From Alicycliphilus denitrificans K601 (lineage in GTDB: Bacteria; Pseudomonadota; Gammaproteobacteria; Burkholderiales; Burkholderiaceae_C), in contig NC_015422.1 of NCBI RefSeq assembly GCF_000204645.1, positions 434,001 to 498,000 on the forward strand: 64,000 bases of DNA, read 5' to 3'. A program made the translations under genes and the position numbers. This document shows positions 8,399 through 16,787 of the stretch, in pieces; the first letter of the stretch is position 1; each line of letters starts with the position of its first letter. The notes beneath the pieces are model-generated. The model did not search any database and was not told the DNA's origin. It saw only the letters and a list, made by a program, of their open reading frames with translations.

Positions 8399-9514
8399 TT
8401 AAACAAAAGTGAAGGCGTCGAAGCTCACGTTCTGCGCCTCGGTGGCCCTCGATGCCACGCCCATAGCCATGGCCAGGGCCTGTAATCCGTCTATGCGTCC
8501 GGTAGCCTTGGCCTTGTCCAGCTTCCGGGCCCCGGTCGGGTCTTTCGTCACCACGGCATTGGCGGCGCACATGGTCAGCACCGGGTGGCCACCGTGGGCG
8601 ATGCGCCCATTCAGCAGCTCGGCTTCCAGCGCATCCAGGGCGGGCGCCATGTCTTTAAAACCCTGGCCCCACTCCACCAGTGGCAGGTCCGCGCCGATCT
8701 TGTCCAGCTCCTTGCGCAGCAGCTCGATGCGCCAGCGGTCATAGGCGATGGCCTGCACGTCCAGCTCGGACAGCAGCGCGGCCATGTCTTGCGCGACGTG
8801 CTCATAGTCCACCGTGGCGCCTGGCGTCGTGTGCAGCAGGCCCTGGCGTGCCCACAGGTCATAGGGCGCGCGGTCGCGGCGGGCGCGGTCGGCCAAGCCG
8901 ATTTCAGGCGTCCAGAAGTGGCACTGCACCTGCCACACGTCATCCACTTGGCCCACGATCACCAGGGCCGTGAGGTCGGTACGGGCGGATAGATCCAGGC
9001 CAACGAACACCGGGCCATCCAATTGGGCAGTGACTGCCCGATTGCAGGACTGCCACACGTCCGGGCTGATGAATGGGGAGACAGTCGAAACCCTTTGGTT
9101 TAACAGTAGGTTCCGCGCGGTGTTCTCCATGCTCGGCATGCGCTGCGCCTGCGTCATCTGCTCCTTGAGGTCGTCCAGGCTGCGGAACAGGCCCAGGGCG
9201 GGGTTAGCGGCCTTCCAGGCGCTTTCGTCCAGTAGGTCACAGCCTGCGGGGGCTTCATACACGCGGCAGACGATGCGCGGGTCATTGGACTGGCGGGCAT
9301 CGTCAATCCATGTCGAAAGCAAGTCGGCATCGTTGGCGGCGGCGGTGCTGATGGCGATCAGCAGCGGCTCGGCGTGTGCCCCCTGGCTGGTGGTGATGGC
9401 GTCCACAAAGTCGGACTGCGGGCCACGAACCTGGCCGATTTCGTCCAGGATGGCCAGCACCGGGGAAAGGCCGTGGGCGGTCTTGCCGTCGGCGGCCAGC
9501 GCCTTGAACTCCAC
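8399..9514 (-). pseudogene. Terminase large subunit, N-terminally truncated
   Basis: The open frame of 371 codons covers the Walker B end of the ATPase (LAILDEIGQVRGP) and the nuclease domain (FVGLDLSARTDLTALVIVG; TVDYEHVAQDMAALL). The family is usually ~500-570 residues: about 150 N-terminal residues, including the Walker A motif, are missing. The frame begins directly at the terS stop (GTG at 9514), and upstream codons in this frame (VLDGLPLN) still look TerL-like, so a deletion joined the end of terS to the middle of terL. DNA packaging should be abolished. Confidence 0.8.
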
Positions 9515-9516
9515 GT

Positions 9517-9822
9517 TCAGCGGCAGGCCATCAAGAACGCGGCCACGCCGATCCTGTCGCGCACGCTCAACGTCTCGACGTCGTTCATCGCCCAGATCAA
9601 GAACTGGCGCGGGTCGTCTGTGACTGGCGGCTCGGGGTTGTAGCCCGCCCTGCGGCGCGCCAAGGCCTCGATGATGGCGGGGTACTGTGCCAGACGGCTG
9701 CCGGTCTGCCTGGCGCTGCCGGCCGCGTAGCCGGCTGCACGGGCTGCTGCTGCGAAGGTGGCGCCACCATGCACAGCATCCACGAAGGCGCGCTGTCGGG
9801 GCTTCAGGCGGTGCGGTGTCAT
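9517..9822 (-). CDS. Terminase small subunit, probably C-terminally truncated
   Basis: 101 residues. An N-terminal HTH DNA-binding region (LKPRQRAFVDAVHGGATFAAAARAAGYAAGSARQTGSRL) matches the terminase_2 type small subunit that recognises pac/cos sites. The distal part (DDPRQFLIWAMNDVETLSVRDRIGVAAFLM) resembles the family's oligomerisation helix. The stop lies at the deletion junction with terL, so the last residues are probably foreign and the protein is shorter than the usual ~140-150. Confidence 0.72.
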   Translation of the reverse strand: MTPHRLKPRQRAFVDAVHGGATFAAAARAAGYAAGSARQTGSRLAQYPAIIEALARRRAGYNPEPPVTDDPRQFLIWAMNDVETLSVRDRIGVAAFLMACR

Positions 9823-10077
9823 CTTTTTGTGCTGTGAGGGGGGAAATATTCTGCGCGTGGGATACCGGTGAGGTTTCCGAGAATTCCGCGCTGTGAAAAA
9901 TTGACCTCCCGCCCCCTGTTCTGACTGGTCCGGTCGGCGGTCGGCAGGGTCAACCTTTCAATTGCGGATGCGGGAAGTTTCGGAACCGGCCGGTTTCCAG
10001 GGGGTTGGCCCAAAAATGGACCGACTACCCCCCCGAAGCCGGGCGACCATGCCCCGATGGCTTGGGGCATGCGCCGA

Positions 10078-10341
10078 TCACGCCAGGTCATAGACAGTCA
10101 CCGAGACAGCAGCCCGGCAGTGCAGTAGCGCCAGCAGTGCCCAGCGCTCGCCCTCGGTCAGGACGGCCGGATGGGTCAGACCCACCAGGTCACCGGTGTC
10201 GAACTCGATGATCGTCATTGCCCTGTCTGGCAGGTCATCGTGGGGGTCCGACTCCACCGACACCGGCCGGGCCGCAGCCGGAACGCCTGCGCCCTCTACA
10301 GCTTGCAGCAGTGCCGCAACGACGTTGTACTGCTCGGTCAT
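10078..10341 (-). CDS. Hypothetical island protein
   Basis: 87 residues, acidic, with no recognised domain (MTEQYNVVAALLQAVEGAG...; DDLPDRAMTIIEFDTGDLVGLTHPAVLTEGERWALLALL). Its ATG overlaps the stop of the preceding small gene by 4 bp (ATGA), as do its upstream neighbours, so the four genes from the capsid gene down form a tight operon. The 255 bp between this gene and terS hold no convincing ORF; in a complete element this is a plausible place for lost head genes. Confidence 0.6.
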   Translation of the reverse strand: MTEQYNVVAALLQAVEGAGVPAAARPVSVESDPHDDLPDRAMTIIEFDTGDLVGLTHPAVLTEGERWALLALLHCRAAVSVTVYDLA

Positions 10342-10511
10342 TGTTTACCCTCCAGCGCCTCGATGCGGGCGCGCAGCTCGGCTATCTCGTTGATCAGTTC
10401 GCCGACCGCTGCACCGAGAACTTCTGGTGCCAGGACGTCGGCACTCTTCGGCACGGCAAGCATGGACTTGGCGATACGCTCGGTAAGCGCCTTTGCGTAG
10501 CTGTCGGTCAT
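10338..10511 (-). CDS. Small coiled-coil hypothetical protein
   Basis: 57 residues (MTDSYAKALTERIAKSMLA ... VGELINEIAELRARIEALEG). The C-terminal half has heptad-spaced Leu/Ile, suggesting a short coiled coil. Both ends overlap neighbours by 4 bp (ATGA), which supports translation. Function is unknown; it may be a small head accessory protein given its place after the capsid gene. Confidence 0.55.
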   Translation of the reverse strand: MTDSYAKALTERIAKSMLAVPKSADVLAPEVLGAAVGELINEIAELRARIEALEGKQ

Positions 10512-10693
10512 GCGCCACCTCCAGTCAGGAACCGCAGCAGGCCGGTCTTGTGCCGCTCGGGTTGCGGTGCGCTCTCCAGCTCGTTGACGCGCTTCTCCAG
10601 CTCGGCGATGCGGGCCAGCAGCGGCGCGGTGTGTTTGTTGATCTCCAGCTCGATGAAACGAGGGATGCCGATCAGTGCGTTGTGGTCGCTCAT
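10508..10693 (-). CDS. Small coiled-coil hypothetical protein
   Basis: 61 residues with a central coiled coil (LELEINKHTAPLLARIAELEKRVNELE) and a Gly-rich end. The start overlaps the capsid stop (TAATG) and the stop overlaps the next ATG. No known family is recognised; like its neighbour it may act with the capsid, but that is inference from position only. Confidence 0.55.
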   Translation of the reverse strand: MSDHNALIGIPRFIELEINKHTAPLLARIAELEKRVNELESAPQPERHKTGLLRFLTGGGA

Positions 10694-11772
10694 TACCAGG
10701 TACCTCCGGTGATGTAGGTGGCGACGCTGCCGGCGCGCACGGCCCAGCCTCGGTGCAAGACGGCCTTGATGGCGACGGCGTCGGTTTGGAACAGGGACAC
10801 CAACTGTTCGGGCGCAGTGGGCGGCTCGGTCGGGGCGTCAGAGAGTTGCAGCGTGGCGGACTCGGCGCGGGTGATCTCGGCGCCGGCATCGCGGTCAACG
10901 ATGATGCCGGACTGGTCGATCAAGATCAGCTTCCCGGCAGCGGTCGCGCTGGTCAAGGCCGGCAGGCCCAGTAGTTCACCACCGTTCGGGCCGATGCCAG
11001 GGAACGATGCGGCTCCGCCTGTACCGCGCAGGCCTGCGACCTTTGCGGCGGCAGCGGGGGAGAGAACCCAGGCCGCATCGCGCAGATCACCACCAGCCGC
11101 CAGCAGCAGCTCGATAGCCTTCTGCAGGTCGGCATCGACTCCGGTGGTGTTGACGCCAACAGACACCGCAGTCGGTGCGCCGTTGAGGATCGAGCCGGTC
11201 ACGGTCGGATCGAGGAACACCGCGTCCTCGGCCGCGCCTGTTGCAGCCGCCAGGTCGAGCCCCAGCGCGATGTCAGTCTCGATGCCGGGGACGGCCAGCA
11301 GCTCACGGGTCGCCAGGGATACGCCCGCAACCTTGGGCTTGCTGTCGATCTGGATGCCCACCAACGATGCGCGACTGATGGGGATCGGCTTGCGCTCGCC
11401 CACGCGGAAGGCGGCCGCGCCCGCACCGAAGGCGATCACGCGGGTTTTTGTGGGGACACGGCGGGCCTTGTCCAGCCGGCTCAGGACGGCATAGGGGCGC
11501 AGTGCGGCCATGAAGTCGGCGGTGATGGTGTCGGCGGGAAGGCTGCCCAGGTGCAGGCCGGGCACGGCGGCTTTCATCACGCGGCCGATGGCGTCTTTCT
11601 CGACCCAGTTCTGTGCCTCGATGAAGGCCGCGGCAGCATCCATGTCGTCGGACATGGCAAGGCTTCGGATCAGGCGCCCCACCGAGCGCCCGGCGGACTG
11701 GCCAGGACCGGCGGCAACAACATCGAGCGCGCCTCGGGCTCGGGCAAGCGCGTTTCGGGAAATGTCGTCCAT
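10693..11772 (-). CDS. Phage major capsid protein (HK97 fold)
   Basis: 359 residues. The N-terminus is helical and Ala-rich (possible scaffold segment), followed by the HK97-type core: LRPYAVLSRL, IPISRASL, GVSLATRELLAVPG, AEDAVFLDP, a P-domain/A-domain stretch (WVLSPAAAAKVAGLRG; LLGLPALTSATAAGKLILIDQSG), and the diagnostic C-terminus SLFQTDAVAIKAVLHRGWAVRAGSVATYITG. It would form the shell. No maturation protease gene accompanies it. The ATG has an upstream AAGGA. This is the strongest evidence that the island encodes head formation. Confidence 0.9.
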   Translation of the reverse strand: MDDISRNALARARGALDVVAAGPGQSAGRSVGRLIRSLAMSDDMDAAAAFIEAQNWVEKDAIGRVMKAAVPGLHLGSLPADTITADFMAALRPYAVLSRLDKARRVPTKTRVIAFGAGAAAFRVGERKPIPISRASLVGIQIDSKPKVAGVSLATRELLAVPGIETDIALGLDLAAATGAAEDAVFLDPTVTGSILNGAPTAVSVGVNTTGVDADLQKAIELLLAAGGDLRDAAWVLSPAAAAKVAGLRGTGGAASFPGIGPNGGELLGLPALTSATAAGKLILIDQSGIIVDRDAGAEITRAESATLQLSDAPTEPPTAPEQLVSLFQTDAVAIKAVLHRGWAVRAGSVATYITGGTW

Positions 11773-11864
11773 GTGGTGTCCTTTCGCAGGAATGGCCCAT
11801 CAGCGGACGGATGCCGTAGGCCAGTTGAAGATGTACCCAGCCTGACAGGTCAGAACAAAATGGC

Positions 11865-12272
11865 TCAGCCGGCAGCTATTTTTCTGAGGTACTCGAAGTG
11901 CTCAGGGAACGGTGCCCGGAACTGCGGGACGCTGGCGTTTTCAGCGCGCAGATGGTCCAGCGCGGCAGTGGCGCAGGCGTACAGCGCCAGGGCCATCGGC
12001 CCGGCCTTCTCGCGCTTTGTCGGGCCTTCCAGCTCGCGCCAGGCGTCGAACACGGCATCGGCCAGCACGCCCGGCAGCACGGTGCCCAGCTCCAGCGCCA
12101 AGGCTTCGCGCCCATGGGCAGCACGCCAGGCGCGGATGGCGGCCACGTCGTACAACGCGGCATGCCCGCGTCCACGCCGGCCAGGAACGCAGGGGCAGCC
12201 CAGCCGGCGCCAGCGCTTCAAGGTCGGCACCGAGATTTCCAGCTCGCGGGCGGCAGCGTCAATCGGCAGCAT
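11865..12272 (-). CDS. Helix-turn-helix DNA-binding protein
   Basis: 135 residues starting MLPIDAAARELEISVPTLKRWRRLGCPCV, a MerR/excisionase-like winged helix-turn-helix, then RGRGHAALYDVAAIRAWRAAHG. The rest is helical with no recognised domain. It could be a regulator or a small-terminase-like protein of the Nu1 type. The gene overlaps its upstream neighbour by 14 bp. The ATG at 12272 is chosen because the longer frame upstream reads as low-complexity antisense of the neighbour. Confidence 0.65.
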   Translation of the reverse strand: MLPIDAAARELEISVPTLKRWRRLGCPCVPGRRGRGHAALYDVAAIRAWRAAHGREALALELGTVLPGVLADAVFDAWRELEGPTKREKAGPMALALYACATAALDHLRAENASVPQFRAPFPEHFEYLRKIAAG

Positions 12273-12603
12273 CGGCGGCACCCCCGTAGGTCTGCTTGAA
12301 ATGATCCAGCAGATCAGCCCGCAGATGCGGCGGCGTGGCCAGCACGTCCTGGCGCATCTGCTCGCGTGCCTGCTCACCATCGCCGTGGGCATCGCAGGCC
12401 CGCATGGTGGCGGCCAGCAGTGCTTCGGTCAGTCGGGCGGCCTCACGGATGCGCTCGATCAGCTCCGGTTTGTGGTCCCGGACAGCAGCGCGCTGTTCGC
12501 CGGTCAGCCGGCCGGCGGGCACCACGATGCCGGCGCCGTCTGGCGTCAAAGCGGGGGTGATGCCGCAGGCCAGCAGGTCGGCCAGGATGGCTTCGGCGGT
12601 CAT
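12259..12603 (-). CDS. TubC_N docking-like small protein
   Basis: 114 residues; the N-terminus MTAEAILADLLACGITPALTPDGAGIVVPAGRLTGEQRAAVRDHKPELIERIR follows the TubC N-terminal docking-domain pattern often found next to helicase/primase genes in phages and islands. The rest is charged and helical. It overlaps the helicase stop (ATGA) and the HTH gene start. A role in replication or protein docking is suggested only by position. Confidence 0.65.
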   Translation of the reverse strand: MTAEAILADLLACGITPALTPDGAGIVVPAGRLTGEQRAAVRDHKPELIERIREAARLTEALLAATMRACDAHGDGEQAREQMRQDVLATPPHLRADLLDHFKQTYGGAADAAD

Positions 12604-13796
12604 AGAACCTCCGTGTTTTGGGCAAGTTGCTCATCAACTTGCTCAACTTGCTCATCGTTTGAAGGTTGAGCAAGTTGAGCAACTTGGATGAGCAAGTTGG
12701 GTATGGACCAATACCAGCCGCCTTCTGACTTGCGCTTTTTCACGCCGAGCGCATCTGACGCGCGGCGGACGGTCGCCCAGGAAATCCCAGCCTCCTTGGC
12801 CTCGGCTTGCACGGTTTTGGTCGGTGTCGGCCCATCGGACAGAAGTTGGGTCAAGAACTCCTGCGCGGCGTCCCTGGCGCTTGTGCCGCCGTCGCCATCG
12901 GCTTCATCGGGATCGGTCAGCAACTCGCGGGCCGATCCTTCCACCGCCTTGCCCCACGCGACGCGCGATGCCTGAATGCCGGGGATAGGCTCACTCTGCA
13001 TCAGGTGGTACTCGAACCCGCCATCGTCCGGGCCGATGTTGGATTTACTGCGCGCCAGCACGCGGGCATCCTTGCCGTCTTCCTCGCCCTTGACCTTGGC
13101 GGCCACCATGACGATGCGGGCCACCGCCGAGAACGCCACGCTGCCCACCACGCGCTGCGTCGGGTCCGTGCCCTGGCCGCCCTTGCTGAAGTGCGTGATT
13201 CCCAACACCGCACAGCCGCAGGCAGAGGCCAGGTCCACCAGCGGCTGCAAGGCCCGCCGCACCTCGGTGTTCTTGTGCGAGTCGCCCGTGACGGCCGACA
13301 CCACCGGGTCCACGATCAGCAACTGGATGCCGCCGATGCGCTCGATGGCCGCATGCAATTGCACCAGGTCGCGGGCGGGATCGAAGGGCACCACCTCACC
13401 GTCGCGGCGGGCGCCGTCGATGAAGAAGCACCGCTCCTTCTTCGCCCCGGATGCCAGCAGCCGAGGCAGCAGCGTGTCGGCCGCATCGTCTTCACCGGAC
13501 CAGATCAGGATGTTGCCCTGCTCGCAGCGGCTGCCGTCCGGCCAGCGCCCGCCGATGGTGGCGGTTGCGGCCATCGCCAGCGCCAGCGTAGTCTTGCCCT
13601 GGCCAGGCGCGCCCGCCAGGATGTGCAGCTTGCCGCGCGCCAGCCAGTGCTGCCATAGCCAGCGAACTGGCTGCGGCGTCAGGTCGGCACCGCAGGTCAG
13701 CACCACGCTGTCAGCCATGAAGTGCGGCGCATCATCCAGCGGCGGCAAGACAGGATCGAACTTGCTGGCCATCGTTTCGTAGTCGTCGCGCTTCAT
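12600..13796 (-). CDS. AAA-family replicative helicase / RepA-like ATPase
   Basis: 398 residues of the RecA-like AAA_25 type: Walker A GAPGQGKTT (residues 62-70), a second motif IWSGEDD (98-104), Walker B LLIVDP (D163), and GITHFSKGG. A winged-helix-like segment follows (AQEFLTQLLSDGPTPTKTVQAEAKEAGISWATVRRASDALGVKKRK). Such proteins act as hexameric helicases in phage and plasmid replication. The last ~30 codons (VAQLAQ...QVEQVDEQLAQ) are made by an inverted array of a heptamer repeat, so the gene end may double as a DNA site. It overlaps the zinc-finger gene by 4 bp. Confidence 0.85.
   Translation of the reverse strand: MKRDDYETMASKFDPVLPPLDDAPHFMADSVVLTCGADLTPQPVRWLWQHWLARGKLHILAGAPGQGKTTLALAMAATATIGGRWPDGSRCEQGNILIWSGEDDAADTLLPRLLASGAKKERCFFIDGARRDGEVVPFDPARDLVQLHAAIERIGGIQLLIVDPVVSAVTGDSHKNTEVRRALQPLVDLASACGCAVLGITHFSKGGQGTDPTQRVVGSVAFSAVARIVMVAAKVKGEEDGKDARVLARSKSNIGPDDGGFEYHLMQSEPIPGIQASRVAWGKAVEGSARELLTDPDEADGDGGTSARDAAQEFLTQLLSDGPTPTKTVQAEAKEAGISWATVRRASDALGVKKRKSEGGWYWSIPNLLIQVAQLAQPSNDEQVEQVDEQLAQNTEVL
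12623..12699. repeat. Inverted array of TTGCTCA heptamers (possible replication origin)
   Basis: Two ~33-bp arms (12623-12655 and 12665-12699) form an imperfect inverted repeat around a 9-bp centre. The left arm holds TTGCTCA at 12627, 12639 and 12648; the right arm holds its complement TGAGCAA at 12667, 12676 and 12689. Spacings of 9-13 bp resemble helical phasing of iterons. It lies in the 3' end of the helicase gene, where an island origin could sit. Confidence 0.55.
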
Positions 13797-14257
13797 GCGA
13801 ACACCTCCATGATGCGGCTGATGCGCCCGGATGCCGTCAGCAGGCGGGACAGGTCAATCTGCGTCAGCACCACGCCGTGGGCGACATTCGCAGCGGCCAC
13901 GGCCACCAAGTTGGCTTCGGCGGCCAGCACCACCAGCGCGTCGCGGGCGGGAAGGGGCGTAGGGCGGGTGCGGCCTACGTCCTTGCCGTCATCGACCCAC
14001 GCGCCCAGTTCCTTCGCGGCGTCGATGAAGCCCAGGCCATGGGCAGCTTGGTGATAGGCCAGTACGTCGCCGCCACGGGCGCCGCAGCCGGTCATGCACA
14101 CGAAGCTGCCGCTGTCGGTGTTAATGCGCAGGCTGTCGGTGCTGCCGTGGAAGTTGCATGCGGTGGTGCGCCACTTGCCCTTGCGCTCTTTGAACGCCAG
14201 CCCTTGGGACTCGTAGTAGCTCACCGGCTCGGGGAGTCGGGTTTTGTCGAAGCTCAT
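13793..14257 (-). CDS. CHC2-type zinc-finger primase-like protein
   Basis: 154 residues with a primase-style zinc ribbon: C34 and H37 (TTACNFHGS) and C54/C58 (FVCMTGCGARGGDVLAYHQ), followed by FIDAAKELGAW, the usual end of a CHC2 zinc-binding primase domain. No TOPRIM catalytic domain is present, so it is a primase zinc-binding module only; it probably acts with the downstream helicase. ATG 14257 is preferred; an upstream in-frame start at 14281 would add eight residues. Confidence 0.78.
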   Translation of the reverse strand: MSFDKTRLPEPVSYYESQGLAFKERKGKWRTTACNFHGSTDSLRINTDSGSFVCMTGCGARGGDVLAYHQAAHGLGFIDAAKELGAWVDDGKDVGRTRPTPLPARDALVVLAAEANLVAVAAANVAHGVVLTQIDLSRLLTASGRISRIMEVFA

Positions 14258-14267
14258 GACGCCCCCC

Positions 14268-14468
14268 TTACTTGGCAGCAAGGTCAGAGATCAGCTTGTC
14301 AATGTCGGCGCTGCGCCAGCAGGTGGTACGCGGCCCCAGCTTTACCGGCTGGGGGAAACGCCCCGTCTTGACGCCTGCCCACCATGTGGCGCGGCTCACG
14401 GGAACACGTTGCAGCACGCCGGGCAGGCGCAGGAGGGTTTCGCTTGAAGTTGGGGATGCTGTAGTCAT
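14268..14468 (-). CDS. AlpA-family transcriptional regulator / excisionase
   Basis: 66 residues: LLRLPGVLQRVPVSRATWWAGVKTGRFPQPVKLGPRTTCWRSADIDKLISDLAAK, the compact winged HTH of the AlpA/phage_AlpA family (R-x-P-x-V, S-x-x-x-W, G-x-F-P-x-P-x-K-L-G-x-R, W). AlpA proteins activate or direct excision of P4-like islands and PICIs. The gene begins the leftward replication operon, 10 bp before the zinc-finger gene. Confidence 0.85.
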   Translation of the reverse strand: MTTASPTSSETLLRLPGVLQRVPVSRATWWAGVKTGRFPQPVKLGPRTTCWRSADIDKLISDLAAK

Positions 14469-15099
14469 CGGTGCTTTCGACGGTTTAGAAGAAAAGCACC
14501 GGAGCCACAAAACGGCACTGCAATTGACGCACATGACCAATGCTGTATGCATGGCCAGTGGTGCATTAAATGCACTCCCGATGTTAGGATGACGTCGCTT
14601 GGCCTCGACAACTAAGCAACGCATCCGGTTCTCCGGTGCACTAGAGCCCCCCTCTACCGTTGGCGCGGTTTTGGGGGGTTCGCCTTTTCAGACTCCCGTA
14701 CATCCGTACAGGTCTAATTAGGTTGACACACTATATCCTGTGGTTTGCGCGTCCGTCATTGCATATGTCTGTGGATAACGTGTGTGCGCCCTGTGGTGTG
14801 CGGGTGGGAACAAGACTTTTCCACAGCAGTTGGCAACTTAGACTCGTCGGGAGCTTGTTTCGACGGGTTTTTACTCGGGAACCCGCATGGATTAAGGCCT
14901 TCATCCATTTGCGGTTGGTAGTCGTGGTTGCACATGTCGATGTCCTTGCTAGCCTTGTAGATGGTTAGCGAAGATGTGGCGGTCGTACACGTTGATGTAG
15001 TTGCCGCGCCTGTCGTTGTGGTCGTAGCGCATGTGGTTCTGGTCGAACGCGGTGTCCTGCATGTCCTCGTCGAGGATCAGCCTAGGGCTGGCGAATGGA
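14469..15099. other. 630-bp non-coding / regulatory stretch of the island
   Basis: No convincing gene. The DNA is visibly more AT-rich than its surroundings, as expected for the control region upstream of alpA. A TTGACA hexamer lies at 14723-14728 but has no good -10. A 37-codon minus-strand ORF (15062-14949, MQDTAFDQNHMRYDHN...) is open and hydrophilic but lacks a properly spaced ribosome binding site. Confidence 0.4.
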
Positions 15100-15372
15100 T
15101 TAGGCCAGCGACTTGATAAGCATGTTCTGTCGCTGGAGCACATAGGCGAGCCCCTGGGCGGCTTCAGTCTCCAGCCAATTGGCATTGCCGTAGGCGATGT
15201 TGTGTAGCTTTAACAATTCATGCAATTTCGATGATGGCTGCGCGCACATGAGGATTTCATCAATCAAGTCCTTGGCTTTGGTTACCCAATCCACCAAGTC
15301 ACCCAAGGCGGCTGCTTCCGATACAGCCATTTCGCGGTCAATGTGATTTACAGTCCCAGTAGCCATTTTCAA
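15100..15372 (-). CDS. Small hypothetical island protein
   Basis: 90 residues, helical and acidic (AAALGDLVDWVTKAKDLIDEILMCAQPSSKLHELLKLHNIAYGNANWLETEAAQGLAYVLQRQNMLIKSLA). An AAAGGA motif lies shortly before the start; ATG 15372 or ATG 15366 may be used. No domain is recognised. It lies between the integrase and the control region and has a lower GC content than the chromosome, in line with acquired DNA. Confidence 0.5.
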   Translation of the reverse strand: MKMATGTVNHIDREMAVSEAAALGDLVDWVTKAKDLIDEILMCAQPSSKLHELLKLHNIAYGNANWLETEAAQGLAYVLQRQNMLIKSLA

Positions 15373-15466
15373 AGATCCTTTTGATGATGGTCAGACAGCC
15401 TCGGCGGCTCCTTCGCCCTGGCTGTCGCCTTGCCGCACATGAACCGGCGTGCGGCTTGCCGGTATT

Positions 15467-16690
15467 TCACCTAGCCATTCCGCTGGCCCGGAGCCCTTCG
15501 AGATAGTCTGCCCAGGCTTGCAGCATCTCCCGGCGCTGCTTCAAAAACTCCGTCCTGTTGTAGGCGCGGCCAAGGCTGTCGGCCACGCTGTGGGCCAGTT
15601 GCGCCTCGATGACGGCGCGGTCGTAGCCCATATGCTCATCCAAGATCGTGCGAGCGGTGGCGCGGAACCCGTGGCCAGTCACCTGCGTTTGCGTGTCGTA
15701 GCCCATGCGGCGTAGCGATGCGTTGACGGTGTTCTCCGACATGGGGCGCTCATGATCCCGCTCACCGCGGAACACCAACCCAGTGGGGCCGGTCAGCGGG
15801 TGCAGGTCGCGCAGCACCTCCACGGCCTGGCGGGGCAGGGGAACCATGTGCGGGTCACCGTTCATCTTCCCGGCGCGCTGGCGCTTCATGCGCTCGGGCG
15901 GGATCGTCCAAGTTGCCGCGTCCAGGTCGAACTCCTCCCACCGGGCCATCCGCAGCTCACCAGGGCGCAGCATCAGCATGGGAGCCAGCTTCAATGCGCA
16001 CCGCACCACATGCGTGCCCGCATAGCCGTCAATGGCGCGCAGCAGGGCGGCGAGGTCTGCCGGATCGGTGATGGCGGCCATGTGCTTCACCATGGGCTTG
16101 CGCAGTGCTCCCTTGAGGTCGCGGGATGGGTCGCTGGGGATGCGGCCTGTTGCCACGCCGTAGCGGAACACCTGCCCGCAGTTTTCCAGGGCGCGGTGGG
16201 CTGTCTCGATGGCGCCACGCTTCTCGATGCGCCGCAGCACCTCCAGCAGCTCGGGGGGCGTGATTTCCGAGATGCTCTTGCCGCCGACATAGGGGAACAC
16301 ATCAACCTCCATCCGGCGCATGATCTTTTCGCCGTAGCTGGGTGCCCACTCATCCTTGCGGTGTGCAAACCATTCGCGGGTGACAGCTTCAAACGAGTTG
16401 ATCGTCTTTGCGGCCACTTCCTCTTTCTTGGCGCGCTTGGCTTCGTTCGGGTTGACGCCATCGCGCACTTGCCTGCGGGCCTCGCTGTGACGCTGGCGGG
16501 CCTCGGCTAGACTCACCTCGGGATACACGCCATAGCTCACGATGTTCTCGCCGCGTGGGGTACGGATGCGCCACTGCCAGCGCATGGCCCCCTTGGCATC
16601 AACGCGAACATATAGCCCGTCGCGGTCGCCGTGCTTACCCGGCTCAGGTTTGGACTTGAGCGCCTTCAAGCGCAATTCGGTCAGCGGCAC
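15467..16690 (-). CDS. Tyrosine-type site-specific integrase (P4-like)
   Basis: 407 residues: an N-terminal arm-binding domain of the DUF4102 type (LTELRLKALKSKPEPGKHGDRDGLYVRVDAKGAMRWQWRI...VSYGVYPEVSLAEAR), a SAM-like core-binding domain (~95-185), then the catalytic domain with the tetrad in RPGELRMARW, VTGHGFRATARTIL, LAHS and Y377 in GRAYNR. It catalyses integration into and excision from tRNA-Phe. The gene reads away from attR, with two arm-type octamers just upstream of its start. It appears intact although the cargo is not. Confidence 0.95.
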   Translation of the reverse strand: MPLTELRLKALKSKPEPGKHGDRDGLYVRVDAKGAMRWQWRIRTPRGENIVSYGVYPEVSLAEARQRHSEARRQVRDGVNPNEAKRAKKEEVAAKTINSFEAVTREWFAHRKDEWAPSYGEKIMRRMEVDVFPYVGGKSISEITPPELLEVLRRIEKRGAIETAHRALENCGQVFRYGVATGRIPSDPSRDLKGALRKPMVKHMAAITDPADLAALLRAIDGYAGTHVVRCALKLAPMLMLRPGELRMARWEEFDLDAATWTIPPERMKRQRAGKMNGDPHMVPLPRQAVEVLRDLHPLTGPTGLVFRGERDHERPMSENTVNASLRRMGYDTQTQVTGHGFRATARTILDEHMGYDRAVIEAQLAHSVADSLGRAYNRTEFLKQRREMLQAWADYLEGLRASGMAR

Positions 16691-16715
16691 ATAACCCCCA
16701 TGAAATACGGTGACG

Positions 16716-16735
16716 GGGGTAAATTGTGGGGTAAA
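16716..16735 (+). repeat. Right pair of GGGGTAAA sites (putative integrase arm sites)
   Basis: GGGGTAAA at 16716-16723 and 16728-16735, 12 bp apart, directly upstream of the integrase start and ~55 bp inside attR. The same octamer is clustered inside attL. Arm-site function is inferred. Confidence 0.45.
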
Positions 16736-16787
16736 TGAAAATTCGGTGTTCCGTACATCAAGTGTTGCTGCGGCCTAGAACGGATCT

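Noticed and set aside
9819..10091. Minus-strand ORF of 90 codons upstream of terS
   Set aside because: Sequence is low-complexity, with no ribosome site or similarity to HNH or portal fragments; treated as non-coding.
14723..14728. TTGACA as a -35 promoter element
   Set aside because: No matching -10 at 16-18 bp spacing; left as a note.
14660..14968. Plus-strand open frame of 102 codons in the island control region
   Set aside because: Composition is Arg/Leu/Val-rich and unlike a folded protein, no ribosome site, opposite strand to the island genes, no recognised motif.
14949..15062. Minus-strand 37-codon ORF beginning MQDTAFDQNHMRYDHN
   Set aside because: Hydrophilic and just possibly real, but its purine stretch is too close to the ATG and no family is recognised; mentioned only under the non-coding stretch.
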